Source of the DNA: an uncultured Lentisphaerota bacterium | Lineage (GTDB): Bacteria > Verrucomicrobiota > Lentisphaeria > Victivallales > GWF2-50-93 | Length of the DNA stretch: 38,394 bases | Assembly (NCBI GenBank): GCA_903872565.1 | Contig: CAIQLG010000279.1 | Location: 1-38,394 of the forward strand | Direction: 5' to 3' | Shown here: in pieces, positions 27,531 through 35,841 of the stretch | Position numbering within the stretch: the stretch's first letter is position 1 | Layout: every line of letters begins with the position of its first letter | Notes under the pieces: model-generated | Database searches by the model: none | What the model was told of the DNA's origin: nothing | Seen by the model: only the letters and a program-made list of their open reading frames with translations | Translations under genes and position numbers: made by a program

Positions 27531-28976
27531 ATGTCTGATGTTGTAAATAAACTCTGGGGCTTTTGTCATACTTTGCGCCATGACGGTATTGACTACGGCG
27601 ATTATATCGAGCAATTGACTTACTTGCTATTTTTAAAGATGGCCGATGAGCGTAAAATTGACTTGTCCTGTGTCGAATATGAGGAAAATAAGAAGAAGGT
27701 TAAAACCAATTGTTCATGGAAGCCGTTTACAGAAAAGTCAGGCACTGAACTATTGGATGTTTTTGCACAGATGATACATGCTCTGAGCAGGCAATCAGGT
27801 CTTCTTGGCGATATCTTCACTCAGGCAATGCCCCGCTTTACCAATCCGGTAAATCTTAAAAAAGTCATCAACATGATTGACGAGGTTGACTGGTCTTCCA
27901 TGGATGTGGATGTGAAAGGCGCAGCTTTTGAAGGGCTTCTGGAGAAATCGGCTGCGGAAGGCAAAAAGGGTGCGGGCCAATATTTTACCCCGAGAGTTCT
28001 TATCAGTTTCATTGTAAATGTAATGAAGCCGGACCCGAGAGTTGCGAAAGAGTACAAAATCTGCGACCCAGCCTGCGGGACTTCCGGATTTTTGATGGTT
28101 GCCTATGAATGGCTGATGGAGATTTCAAAGGGCGCATTGGAAAGAAAAGATGCGCTCCGCATAAAGAAACAAACCTATTACGGACAGTAGCTCGTTCCAC
28201 GTCCACGCAGACTTGCCCTCATGAATCTTTTTCTCCACGGACTTGAGCCGCATATTTACTTGGGCGACAGCATCTATGAACCAGACAGAAAGGAACGATA
28301 CGATTGCATCCTGACCAATCCTCCTTTTGGCACAAAGGGCGCAAATCAGGCGCCGGTACGGGATGACTTCACGGTTTCCACCAGCAATAAACAGCTCAAT
28401 TTCATCCAGCATGTTGTCACCATTCTCAAACCCGGTGGAAGGGCTGCCATGGTTCTGCCAGACAATGTGCTTTTTTCAGATGAGGCGGGCGACGTGTTCA
28501 AATACCTGATGGAGGACTGCAATCTTCACACCGTCCTGCGCCTGCCGAACGGAACCTTTACGCCCTACAGTCAGGGTGTTAAGGCAAATGTGATTTTCTT
28601 CCAGAAAGGTGTGACTACTGAAAACACCTGGATTTATGATAACCGGACAAATATTCCAGGCGTGACCAAGAAGGACCGCCCTCTTGCTCCACAGATGTTT
28701 GAAGAGTTTGAAAAGTGCTATGGCAATGATCCGAACGGACAGGCGAAACGAAAAGACTTGGGAGAAGAAGGCCGTTTCCGTAAGTTCAGCATCTCTCAAA
28801 TCAAAAGCCGCAACTACAATTTGGATATTGCCTGGCTGAAAGATGAAGGGCTGGAGGATCCCAACTCATTGCCAGAACCACAGGTGCTGGCCGGAGATGC
28901 GATTACCGAACTGAACGCCTGCGTGGATGAACTTCAGGAGATATTGACATTGATTGAGGCGGAGGAGGGAGTATGA
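27531..28976 (+). pseudogene. hsdM: Type I methyltransferase HsdM interrupted by one in-frame TAG
   Basis: Reading through a single TAG at 28188-28190 gives a full-length HsdM of about 481 residues. The N-terminal domain is DVVNKLWGFCHTLRHDGIDYG; the AdoMet motif I is DPACGTSGFL; the target-adenine motif is NPPFG; the C-terminal specificity-contact region ends in ELNACVDELQEILTLIEAEEGV. The stop falls between KKQTYYGQ and LVPRPRRLALMN, exactly where family members have a Glu, so GAG to TAG is the likely change. The two ORFs on either side are in the same frame, so no indel is involved. SD AAAGGAG precedes the ATG. As it stands only a 219-residue fragment lacking the NPPFG motif would be made. 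Confidence 0.88.
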
Positions 28977-30094
28977 AGAAAAAGAATAGTGGACGAAGTA
29001 CAGTCGTCGGTAGGCAGTCGATGGTGGGTAGGGGGAAGCTGCAGACTGCGGATTGCAAACTGCGGACCGGGACGAATGATATGGTCTCTGCGAATCTCTA
29101 TGCTTCGATCAAGGAAGTTATTGATAAAGCGCGGGGCGCAGTTCATCGTGCTGTAAATAATGCTATGGTTGAAGCTTACTGGCATATCGGTAAGCTCATA
29201 GTTGAAGAAGAACTGCAAGGGCTGGAACGGGCCACCTACGGGAAAAAGCTTATTGAAGGTGTTTTCCTAAGACTGACTGCTGAATTTGGCAATGGATTCT
29301 CCTCGCAGAATTTATGGAATATGCGCCAGTTTTATCAGAAATTCTCCACAATGCGGAGAGAATTGTCATGGTCACATTACAAGGCGCTCTTGCGTGTAGA
29401 GAAAACCAATGCCTGTATCTGGTATATGAACGAAGCCGCCGAACAAAACTGGTCAGTCAGGGCGTTGGAAAGACAGATCAATTCCCTTTATTGTGAACGC
29501 CTTTTATTGAGCAAGAATAAAAAGCCTGTTCTTCGGGAAGCTGAAGAAAAGACTGCACTGCTACGGCAGGAGCCAGCAGAGTTTATGAAGGATCCTTATG
29601 TGCTTGAATTCCTGAATATCAAGGACAGGAGTAATTTCCGCGAGTCGGAATTGGAGCAGGCTATTATCGGGAAGATTCAGGAATGTCTGTTGGAACTTGG
29701 TAAGGGCTTCGCCTTTGTGGCCCGTCAGAAAAGAATATCCACCGAGAACAGTGAATTTTATATCGACCTGGTTTTCTACAATTACAACCTGAAATGTTTC
29801 GTGCTGATCGATTTGAAAACGGGGAAGCTCACCCATCAGGATGTGGGTCAGATGGACATGTATGTGCGCATGTTCGACAATTTGCAAAAAGGCAAAGACG
29901 ACAACCCGACCGTGGGACTGATTCTCTGTACTGAAAAAGACAAGGCTATCGTGAAATACTCGGTGTTAAACGAAAACAAACAGCTCTTTGCATCGAAATA
30001 TATGCTCTATTTGCCCACTGAAGATGAGCTGGCACATGAAATTGTACGGGAGAAAAGACTGATCGAAATGGAGATGGATGAAAATGGTACATGA
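28973..30094 (+). CDS. DUF1016 (YhcG-type) PD-(D/E)XK nuclease-like protein, intact
   Basis: A 373-residue protein of the DUF1016/YhcG family, commonly found inside type I restriction loci. The N-terminal domain (AYWHIGKLIVEEE, WNMRQFYQKF, LSWSHYKALLRV) is followed by a PD-(D/E)XK-like domain: SEFYIDLVFYNYNLKCFVLIDLKTGKLTHQDVGQMDMY, with the Asp and DxK catalytic positions present. No disruption is seen. The start overlaps the hsdM stop (ATGA) behind a strong GGAGGAGGGAG. The first ~36 residues (KKKNSGRSTVVGRQS...TADCKLRTG) look like translated intergenic repeat; an internal start at Met37 (29081) is possible. It is the only whole gene of this locus. Confidence 0.85.
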   Translation: MKKKNSGRSTVVGRQSMVGRGKLQTADCKLRTGTNDMVSANLYASIKEVIDKARGAVHRAVNNAMVEAYWHIGKLIVEEELQGLERATYGKKLIEGVFLRLTAEFGNGFSSQNLWNMRQFYQKFSTMRRELSWSHYKALLRVEKTNACIWYMNEAAEQNWSVRALERQINSLYCERLLLSKNKKPVLREAEEKTALLRQEPAEFMKDPYVLEFLNIKDRSNFRESELEQAIIGKIQECLLELGKGFAFVARQKRISTENSEFYIDLVFYNYNLKCFVLIDLKTGKLTHQDVGQMDMYVRMFDNLQKGKDDNPTVGLILCTEKDKAIVKYSVLNENKQLFASKYMLYLPTEDELAHEIVREKRLIEMEMDENGT

Positions 30095-30313
30095 GCATGA
30101 AATAGATATCTTTGAAGAAGGTGAACAGGAAATTGGATTTTTCTCGATCTTGATGATTGCGGAAGCAATCCTTGGAGTGCTAAACCCCCTGTTTCACTTT
30201 CGATGGCAGAATAATGAAAAAGCGGCACAGGGGCACCGCAGTCCAAGGTCAGGCCAAAGAGCCTGACAAATAATACAGTTCGGCAAAAGTCGGTTAGCAT
30301 CATGAAAATTCAC

Positions 30314-30334
30314 TTGTTCGGAATTCCCGAACAA
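30314..30334. repeat. Palindrome copy 1 (TTCGG-N5-CCGAA)
   Basis: TTGTTCGG / CCGAACAA, 8-bp perfect stem with 5-nt loop AATTC. Related in core sequence to the palindrome at 30401-30425. Confidence 0.6.
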
Positions 30335-30400
30335 CTGACATAGATGGAAAAGAAGGAATTGCTATAATGGGAAGAAGACAATTGATCAGAAAATCCATAA

Positions 30401-30425
30401 GAAAATTCGGAAATCCCGAATTTTC
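30401..30425. repeat. Palindrome copy 2 (TTCGG-N5-CCGAA)
   Basis: GAAAATTCGG / CCGAATTTTC, perfect 10-bp stem with 5-nt loop AAATC, shortly before the hsdS remnant. Confidence 0.65.
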
Positions 30426-30440
30426 TGTCAAACCAATTAA

Positions 30441-30893
30441 ACTGATCAATTTGAAAACAATGATATATTGATTGTAAAGGACGGAGCGACTACTGGTAAG
30501 ACATCCTTTGTTGATTTTAATTTTCCATATAAAAAAGCAGTGGTCAATGAGCATGTATTTGTATTGAAAACTTCGAAGTCTATCATTTCAAAACTAACAT
30601 TTTATTTTTTGTGGAGCGAGAGGGGTAAGGCAAATATACTTGCGAACTTTCAAGGTTCAGCCCAGGGTGGAATTAATAGACAATTTATAACAAATACCAT
30701 AATCCCGCTCCCACCTCTCAACGAACAAAAGCGCATTGTCGCCAAGCTGGATCAAATCATGCCTCGAATTGCTGCGGTTAAAGAGCGGCTGGATAAAATC
30801 CCGGCTATCGTCAAACGCTTCCGCCAGTCCGTTCTCACCGCCGCAGTTACCGGAAAGTTGACAGAGAAATGGCGGGCAGAGCATCCGCCGTGA
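30441..30893 (+). pseudogene. hsdS: Type I specificity subunit HsdS, 3' remnant
   Basis: About 150 codons. They begin after a stop with FENNDILIVKDGATTGKT, part of the second target-recognition domain, and continue through FQGSAQGGINRQF and TIIPLPPLNEQKRIVAKLDQ, the conserved HsdS C-terminal region with its coiled-coil dimer helix (MPRIAAVKERLDKIPAIVKRFRQSVLTAA). The end, EKWRAEHPP, is normal. The first recognition domain and central conserved region are missing, replaced by palindromes. Without them the subunit could not assemble a bipartite recognition site. It follows DUF1016 in the usual order hsdR-hsdM-DUF1016-hsdS. Confidence 0.82.
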
Positions 30894-31060
30894 TAGTCGC
30901 GCATAACCACCCGAATGGAGATCTGGTACCAAGCAACGAAGATATTGCTATAACCAAAAGACTCAAAGAATCAGCCACAGTATTAGGCATAAGCCTATTG
31001 GACCATATAATATTCAATAATAAAGGATACTATTCCTTTGTTGAAAACAATGAATTGTAA
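30884..31060 (+). pseudogene. radC: RadC-family JAB/MPN domain C-terminal fragment
   Basis: The frame reads SAVIVAHNHPNGDLVPSNEDIAITKRL ... LLDHIIFNNKGYYSFVEN, the last ~58 residues of RadC with the HxHP-x-GD metal motif. The N-terminal two-thirds are missing; the fragment joins directly onto the 3' end of hsdS and shares about 10 bp with it. The ATG offered by the ORF track (30869) lies inside hsdS. RadC-like genes are common cargo in mobile restriction islands. Confidence 0.82.
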
Positions 31061-31098
31061 AGACTCAGATAAAAATCTTATTCAAGGAAGATAAAACC

Positions 31099-31246
31099 AT
31101 GAAAATCATACAGCACATCGCGTTCAATTGTTCCAGGAGAAATGATTGACTGCTCCACGGTTGTAGAAGGACTGCGCGTATGCTTTTTCGATGATCCTGA
31201 AGGGAACAAGATCGAACTGATGCAGGGATACAAGGATCAGAAGTAA
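31099..31246 (+). pseudogene. VOC/glyoxalase-family protein remnant with internal deletion
   Basis: The start, MKIIQHIAFNCS, resembles the first strand of a vicinal-oxygen-chelate protein. After ~12 codons the frame shifts to PGEMIDCSTVVEGLRVCFFDDPEGNKIELMQGYKDQK and a stop, the typical VOC end with DPEGNKIEL (Glu metal ligand). The middle of about 70-80 residues is missing. The family call is from short motifs; the disruption is clear. SD-like AAGGAAG precedes the ATG. Confidence 0.6.
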
Positions 31247-31282
31247 ATATTCACTGAACGAACATAGTTCAGTGAATATTTA
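31244..31282. terminator. Perfect 16-bp hairpin between convergent units
   Basis: TAAATATTCACTGAAC / GTTCAGTGAATATTTA with a 7-nt loop. It includes the VOC remnant stop codon and lies 38 bp past the stop of the minus-strand mutase gene. There is no pure T-run, but the A/T-rich ends and position suggest a bidirectional terminator. Confidence 0.55.
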
Positions 31283-31319
31283 CCGGTGAACCGGCAACGG
31301 TCAACGAAACCGGGTTTCG

Positions 31320-32687
31320 TCATTTTCCGCAATACTTGTCGATTTCCCCGAGGAATGCCGATGATAGCGCTTCCGATTCGGCGAGAGTCGGAGCTTCGGC
31401 GGTGATTCTTATGATCGGCTCTGTGTTCGAAGCCCTTATCAGCACCCATCTGTCCGGCCAGTCTATTCTGACTCCATCCACTGTGATCGGATTCATGTAA
31501 CTGTACTTGTTCTTGATATGCCTCAGAATTTCGCGTGACTGTGCGGTGCCTGATGTCGTCGCCTTTTTTCTTGTGAAATAAAGCTCGGGAAGTTCGGAAA
31601 TAAGACTGGAGATGCTCTTGCCGCTCGTCTCCATAAGTTCGAGGATAAGAGCCATGCCGCTGAAGCTGTCCCTGCAAGGATGAACCGCAGGCCAGATTAT
31701 TCCGCCACTGCCCCCCTCCCCTCCGGCAACGGCATTTCTTGAAATCATTTCGGAAGTCACATTGATTTCGCCGATCTTGGAAAAGAAAAGATCGACTCCA
31801 GCTTTTTTTGCGATAAAATCTACCGCCTTCGTGGTGTCTAGGTTTACAACAACAGTCCCTTTTCTGCGGGCAAGGATATGCTGTATGGCGAGAGCAAGAG
31901 AATATTGTTCTCCGACACATTTTCCGGTGCTATCCATCACTGCGAGCCTGTCCGCGTCAGGATCCTGCGCAAATCCCACATCGCATTTGTTTTCCTGGAC
32001 AAGCTTTGACAGTTCCCCAAGATTCTCCTTCGATGGTTCTGGACTCCTGTGGAATGTCCCATCGGTTTCGGTGAAAATTGAATTGACTTCGCATCCGAGT
32101 TCCTGTAAAAATTCCGGAGCAAATGGAGCCCCTGCCCCGTTGCAGCAGTCGAGCGCGACCTTGAAATGTTTCTTTCTTATGAGATCAACGTCTATGTTTT
32201 TAAATATTCTCTCCTTGTGAAGACTGAAGCCGCCGTTGAAAAAATGAATTTCCCTGTATTCGGATTCCGTGACATATCCTCTTTCCTGCTGGTTGTAGAT
32301 GTCGAGTAGTTCCGAAGCTTCCGTATGATTCAAGAATATCCCGGATCTTCCGACAAATTTCAAGGCGTTCCATTCAATAGTGTTATGACTTGCGGAGATA
32401 ATGATGCCTCCATTTGCTCTGGACGAATGGACGGCGATCTGCAGGGTTGGAGTGGGAACCACCCCGAGGATTTCCGGACGGCAGCCTGTGGAAAGCAGGC
32501 CTGCGATGACAGCATTCTCGAACATTGAGCCTGTCATTCTCGTGTCCCTTCCGAGCAGGACTCTGCCGCCTCCGACATATTCCCCGAAAGCGGCTGCGAA
32601 ATTCGCAACAAGCCCGGGAGTGAGTGATTCCCCCACGATTCCCCTGACTCCGCTGACGCTTACTTTCAAGTTCACAGTTTTGCTCAT
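31320..32687 (-). CDS. glmM: Phosphoglucosamine mutase-like phosphohexomutase
   Basis: A 455-residue alpha-D-phosphohexomutase, most like GlmM (glucosamine 6-phosphate to glucosamine 1-phosphate for peptidoglycan and LPS precursors). The active-site loop is ISASHNTIEWNALKF with the phospho-Ser, the metal loop is DPDADRL, the sugar-binding loop is GGEGGSGG and the phosphate-binding loop is RASNTEPIIR; all four are intact. The start is set at ATG 32687 (MSKTVNLKVSVSGVRG), since the ORF track extension to 32813 is basic non-homologous sequence inside the upstream gene. That gene's stop overlaps this start as ATGA. A phosphomannomutase/phosphoglucomutase role is not excluded. Confidence 0.9.
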   Translation of the reverse strand: MSKTVNLKVSVSGVRGIVGESLTPGLVANFAAAFGEYVGGGRVLLGRDTRMTGSMFENAVIAGLLSTGCRPEILGVVPTPTLQIAVHSSRANGGIIISASHNTIEWNALKFVGRSGIFLNHTEASELLDIYNQQERGYVTESEYREIHFFNGGFSLHKERIFKNIDVDLIRKKHFKVALDCCNGAGAPFAPEFLQELGCEVNSIFTETDGTFHRSPEPSKENLGELSKLVQENKCDVGFAQDPDADRLAVMDSTGKCVGEQYSLALAIQHILARRKGTVVVNLDTTKAVDFIAKKAGVDLFFSKIGEINVTSEMISRNAVAGGEGGSGGIIWPAVHPCRDSFSGMALILELMETSGKSISSLISELPELYFTRKKATTSGTAQSREILRHIKNKYSYMNPITVDGVRIDWPDRWVLIRASNTEPIIRITAEAPTLAESEALSSAFLGEIDKYCGK

Positions 32688-34045
32688 GACACCACCAGCC
32701 TTTCCACCAAGGTGCTGACCTCGTTGGCCTTTTCTTCGGCGCCTTCCTTTGTCTTCCACTCGACGATCATTCTTATTATCGGCTCCGTCATAGCGGCCCT
32801 GAGATGTATCCATCCGTCCTTCCAGTCGAAGCGTAATCCGTCCTCTTCTGTGATGGCGGCATTGGAAAAATGGGATCGCATTTTCCGGATGAGAGTGTAT
32901 GCGTGTGCGGAGGGGCAGTTGACTTTTTTCTTTATTATATGGTATCTCGGAAGTGACTCCATAAGGCCAGCGGAGGAGGTTTTTCTAGCAGCCATAGCTT
33001 CGAGGATGATAATCATCGCGGCATAGCTGTCAAATCCCGGAGGTGCGCCAACCACCGCCACGCTGCCACTGCCATCGCCTGCGAGTTTCGCATCAGTTTC
33101 CAGCATCTTGTCAATGACAAACGCCTGGCCGACCTTGGTCTTGATCATTTCTCCGCCGTGTCTGGCAACAACCTCGTCGGCAGTTCTTGTGGAACACCAG
33201 TTAGTGATCACCCGGCAGCCTTTGCCAAGCCTTGAAAGAAGGTGATCCGCGACAAGTGGGAATGTGTATTCCTCGGAAAGAGTTTCGGCATCATCGGTGA
33301 CAATGGAAGTTCTGCTCATATCGCTGTTGAATACAAAGCCTGCATGCGCCTTCGTATATCTCATCATTGATCTTACCTGGACGGCACTTCTCGGGCGAGG
33401 TTCAGGATCGTGCGGAAGGACACCGGAAAAGGTGTCGTTTATCGAAAGCATTTCGACACCGAGCTTTTTCGCCATAAGTACTGCGGCGCGGGATCCGGAA
33501 CCGTTGCAGAAGTCAGCAACAATCTTGAACTTGCCAGCCTTAACCGCTTTTCTGTCAACAAGTTCAATAAGGCTGTCAATATATTTTTCCTGGATATTTT
33601 CTGACAGATGTTCATATTTCCCGATCGAGTTCCAGGGGTTGAGGGTGTAGCGGCCGCCGTGATAGACATCGAGGAACTCCTGTGTGCTGGAACTGTTGAG
33701 ATATGCACCCTTTTCATCGATGAGAACGATTGCGTTCCATTCCGCAGGATGGTGTCCCGCTCCGATCAGTACGCCACCGGCAGCTCCGCAATGCGGGACA
33801 AGGAACTGCAGCAGAGGCGCCGGGCATATTCCTGCATCGAGCACCTGGCATCCGCAGCTCATAAGTGCCGACACGGCAGAATGATGCAGCATTGGAGATG
33901 AGAATCGGCTGTCTCTTCCCACGACAATCTTCCCCCCTTCGAGGTAGGTTCCGAAGGCTGATGTGAATCCGATCGAAATCGCAGGGTCGAGTCCGGCTCC
34001 GATCCTGCCTCTCAAGCCTGCTGTTCCAATTCTTAAAAACTGCAT
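32684..34045 (-). CDS. Degenerate phosphohexomutase paralog, probably catalytically inactive
   Basis: A 453-residue protein collinear with its neighbour (FLRIGTAGLRGRIG; GGKIVVGRDSR; WIHLRAAMTEPIIRMIVEWK) but altered at key sites. The phospho-serine loop ASHN reads AGHH (IGAGHHPAEWNAI). The metal loop DPDADR reads NSDMSR. The sugar loop GGEGGSGG reads AGDGSGSV. The phosphate-binding loop is partly kept (RAAMTEPIIR). No stop or frameshift exists and the length is normal, so it appears to be maintained as a pseudoenzyme. SD AAGGA lies about 9 bases before the ATG, and a promoter lies at 34087-34115. The ATGA overlap with the active gene implies stoichiometric translation and perhaps a heteromer or regulatory role (inference). 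Confidence 0.85.
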   Translation of the reverse strand: MQFLRIGTAGLRGRIGAGLDPAISIGFTSAFGTYLEGGKIVVGRDSRFSSPMLHHSAVSALMSCGCQVLDAGICPAPLLQFLVPHCGAAGGVLIGAGHHPAEWNAIVLIDEKGAYLNSSSTQEFLDVYHGGRYTLNPWNSIGKYEHLSENIQEKYIDSLIELVDRKAVKAGKFKIVADFCNGSGSRAAVLMAKKLGVEMLSINDTFSGVLPHDPEPRPRSAVQVRSMMRYTKAHAGFVFNSDMSRTSIVTDDAETLSEEYTFPLVADHLLSRLGKGCRVITNWCSTRTADEVVARHGGEMIKTKVGQAFVIDKMLETDAKLAGDGSGSVAVVGAPPGFDSYAAMIIILEAMAARKTSSAGLMESLPRYHIIKKKVNCPSAHAYTLIRKMRSHFSNAAITEEDGLRFDWKDGWIHLRAAMTEPIIRMIVEWKTKEGAEEKANEVSTLVERLVVS

Positions 34046-34086
34046 GATGGATTGTCCTTAGATAATCTGAGCGAAATATAATACTC

Positions 34087-34115
34087 ATTACAGATAAATC
34101 AATCTTACACGTCAA
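34087..34115 (-). promoter_or_regulatory. Sigma70 promoter of the phosphohexomutase operon
   Basis: Minus strand TTGACG (34110-34115), exactly 17-bp spacer, TGTAAT (34087-34092), ending about 42 bp before the start at 34045. Confidence 0.6.
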
Positions 34116-34170
34116 CGGATTGAAGGACATATAAAACGGAGATGAATTTAAATTGAAATAGAGTTGAAAT

Positions 34171-34200
34171 TTGACAAGTTCGTCCAGAAAAAATTAACAT
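34171..34200 (+). promoter_or_regulatory. Possible promoter of the second RM locus
   Basis: TTGACA (34171-34176), 18-bp spacer, TAACAT (34195-34200), 65 bp before the TTG start of the hsdM remnant. Confidence 0.45.
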
Positions 34201-34265
34201 TCTCTTGAATCAGTTTCAAAACCGATTATTGTTGATTTTGAAATAAAATTTTGAGGAGTTATACA

Positions 34266-34874
34266 TTGGCTAACAAGAAACCGAAAAAGGAACTTAAACG
34301 GAAAGCAATTGAAGAAACCCTTTGGGATTCTGCCAATAAACTCAGAGGCAGTGTAGAACCTGCCGAATACAGGCATGTGGTTTTAGGGTTGATATTCCTG
34401 AAATTCGCAAGTGACAAATTTGAAGAACACCGCAAAGCAATGTTAGCCAAAGGTCAAGATAAATATATCGAGATGCCCGATTTCTACGGTCAGGAATACA
34501 CCAACACCACCTACAAACTGGCAAAGATGAACCTTGCCATTCGTGGTATTTCGGGCAATCCGGGCGAAAAAGCAGCCGATACCTTTAACGATGACCAGCA
34601 CAAAGATCTCAAAGCCGATTTTATTATAGCAAATCCGCCGTTTAACCAGAAAGACTGGTGCGGAGAAAACGAACTATTGACCGATCCCCGCTGGCGTGGT
34701 TACGAAGTACCGCCCAAAAGCAATGCCAACTATGGCTGGATTCTCAATATCGACTTTGACGAAAAAATGAAAAGTCTGCAAGGGGAATTTTCCGAACTAC
34801 TGAAAGCCGAAGCCGCTTCTAAAAAGGATTTACTAACCGTTTTCAAGGAATTAGGTTATGAAATCAAACTATAA
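34266..34874 (+). pseudogene. hsdM: HsdM of a second type I system, shrunken by in-frame deletions
   Basis: About 202 codons, open throughout. The N-terminus is normal ([36 protein letters not shown]), then after [10 protein letters not shown] it jumps to [23 protein letters not shown], having lost the AdoMet motif I region. NPPFN (target-adenine motif) is kept. After NANYGWILN it jumps to [14 protein letters not shown] and ends normally at GYEIKL. Family members are about 500 residues. The deletions keep the frame but remove the cofactor site, so it cannot be an active methyltransferase. The start is taken as TTG 34266 with GAGGAG upstream. It overlaps the fic gene by 17 bp. Confidence 0.82.
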
Positions 34875-35841
34875 ACCGCCGTTTAGCATTAGCCCAAAGT
34901 CAATCAATCTGATTGCCGATATTTCGGCCCAAATTGAACGCTATGCCATTCGGATGGAGCAGGAGGATGGTCTGCTATTGCGCAAAATCAACCGGATAAA
35001 AACCATTCATGGCTCTTTGGCAATTGAAGGCAACACCCTGTCCGAAAGCTTGATTACCGACATTATCGAGGGTAAACCGGTGGTAGCGCCCTTGCGGGAA
35101 ATCCAGGAAGTAAAAAACGCCATTAAAACTTACGATGCCTTTTCGTCTTTAAATCCTTTCAGAGTTGATGATTTATTGAAGGCCCACGGTTTAATGATGG
35201 AAGCTCTGGTAGATGATGCTGGTCATTTCCGCAGAAGCGGGGTTGGTGTTTTTTCCGGCTCCAAGGCAGTTCATGTTGCTCCGCCTGCCGCTAATGTTCC
35301 ACATCTAATGAATGATTTGTTCGATTGGCTAAAAAAATCGGAGGATCATTTGCTGATTAAAAGTTGTGTTTTCCATTATGAGTTTGAATTCATACATCCA
35401 TTTATAGATGGCAACGGGCGATTGGGCAGACTCTGGCAGTCGCTGATATTGAGTAAGCTGCACCCTATATTTGCCCATTTACCTGTTGAAAACATTGTTT
35501 TTCAAAATCAGCAGCAATATTACGACGCCATAAGCCAAAGCACAAAAGCAACGGATTGTTGCCCGTTTATTGAATTTATGCTTGAAGAGATTCTTACGAC
35601 ACTGAAAAAACGGCAAGGCAAACCGTTGAAGGCGGAAAGTAATGACACTGCAAATGACACTGCAAATGACACTGTAAAATTAATTAAGGCGAATCAGAGA
35701 ATTACGATAGATGAGCTTGCGTTAAAATTAAACAAATCGCGCAGAACAATAACTCGGATTATCAAGAAGTTGCAGGAAGATGGTCTTGTTTCCAGAATGG
35801 GTTCCGATAAGACGGGACAATGGCAGGTAAAAGATGAGTAG
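34858..35841 (+). CDS. fic: Fic-domain AMP-transferase-like protein with winged-helix C-terminus, intact
   Basis: A 327-residue Fic protein. The N-terminal inhibitory helix motif reads SLAIEGN (class II type), the catalytic motif [12 protein letters not shown] is complete, and the C-terminal ~60 residues are a winged-helix domain ([31 protein letters not shown]). Fic proteins transfer AMP or other nucleotide moieties to hydroxyl side chains of targets; the Glu in the inhibitory motif keeps them in check. The linker has a 12-bp unit repeated three times ([12 protein letters not shown]). It starts inside the hsdM remnant and overlaps the following chimera by 8 bp, as in intact hsdM-fic-hsdS-hsdR operons. 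It is the only undamaged gene of this locus. Confidence 0.92.
   Translation: MKSNYKPPFSISPKSINLIADISAQIERYAIRMEQEDGLLLRKINRIKTIHGSLAIEGNTLSESLITDIIEGKPVVAPLREIQEVKNAIKTYDAFSSLNPFRVDDLLKAHGLMMEALVDDAGHFRRSGVGVFSGSKAVHVAPPAANVPHLMNDLFDWLKKSEDHLLIKSCVFHYEFEFIHPFIDGNGRLGRLWQSLILSKLHPIFAHLPVENIVFQNQQQYYDAISQSTKATDCCPFIEFMLEEILTTLKKRQGKPLKAESNDTANDTANDTVKLIKANQRITIDELALKLNKSRRTITRIIKKLQEDGLVSRMGSDKTGQWQVKDE
35641..35676 (+). repeat. Three tandem 12-bp units in fic
   Basis: AATGACACTGCA twice, then AATGACACTGTA. It encodes [12 protein letters not shown] in the linker between the Fic and winged-helix domains. Copy-number change would lengthen or shorten the linker without shifting frame. Confidence 0.85.

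Larger units (their letters stand above)
30095..30440. other. Gap with two palindromes inside the broken RM locus
   Basis: About 346 bp where the 5' part of hsdS should lie. The 62-codon ORF at 30078-30266 has no recognisable family. Two hairpins share TTCGG-N5-CCGAA: an 8-bp stem at 30314-30334 and a perfect 10-bp stem GAAAATTCGG/CCGAATTTTC at 30401-30425. They look like copies of one small palindromic repeat. Confidence 0.5.

Noticed and set aside
28188-28190. TAG as a reassigned sense codon
   Set aside because: Other genes here (greA, fic) end in TAG at natural C-termini, so a nonsense mutation is simpler.
30078-30266. 62-codon ORF after DUF1016
   Set aside because: Overlaps the DUF1016 stop but has no family, and the region is repeat-laden; could be a remnant, not supported as a gene.
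35641-35676. CRISPR-like array
   Set aside because: Three 12-bp units with no spacers; a coding minisatellite inside fic.
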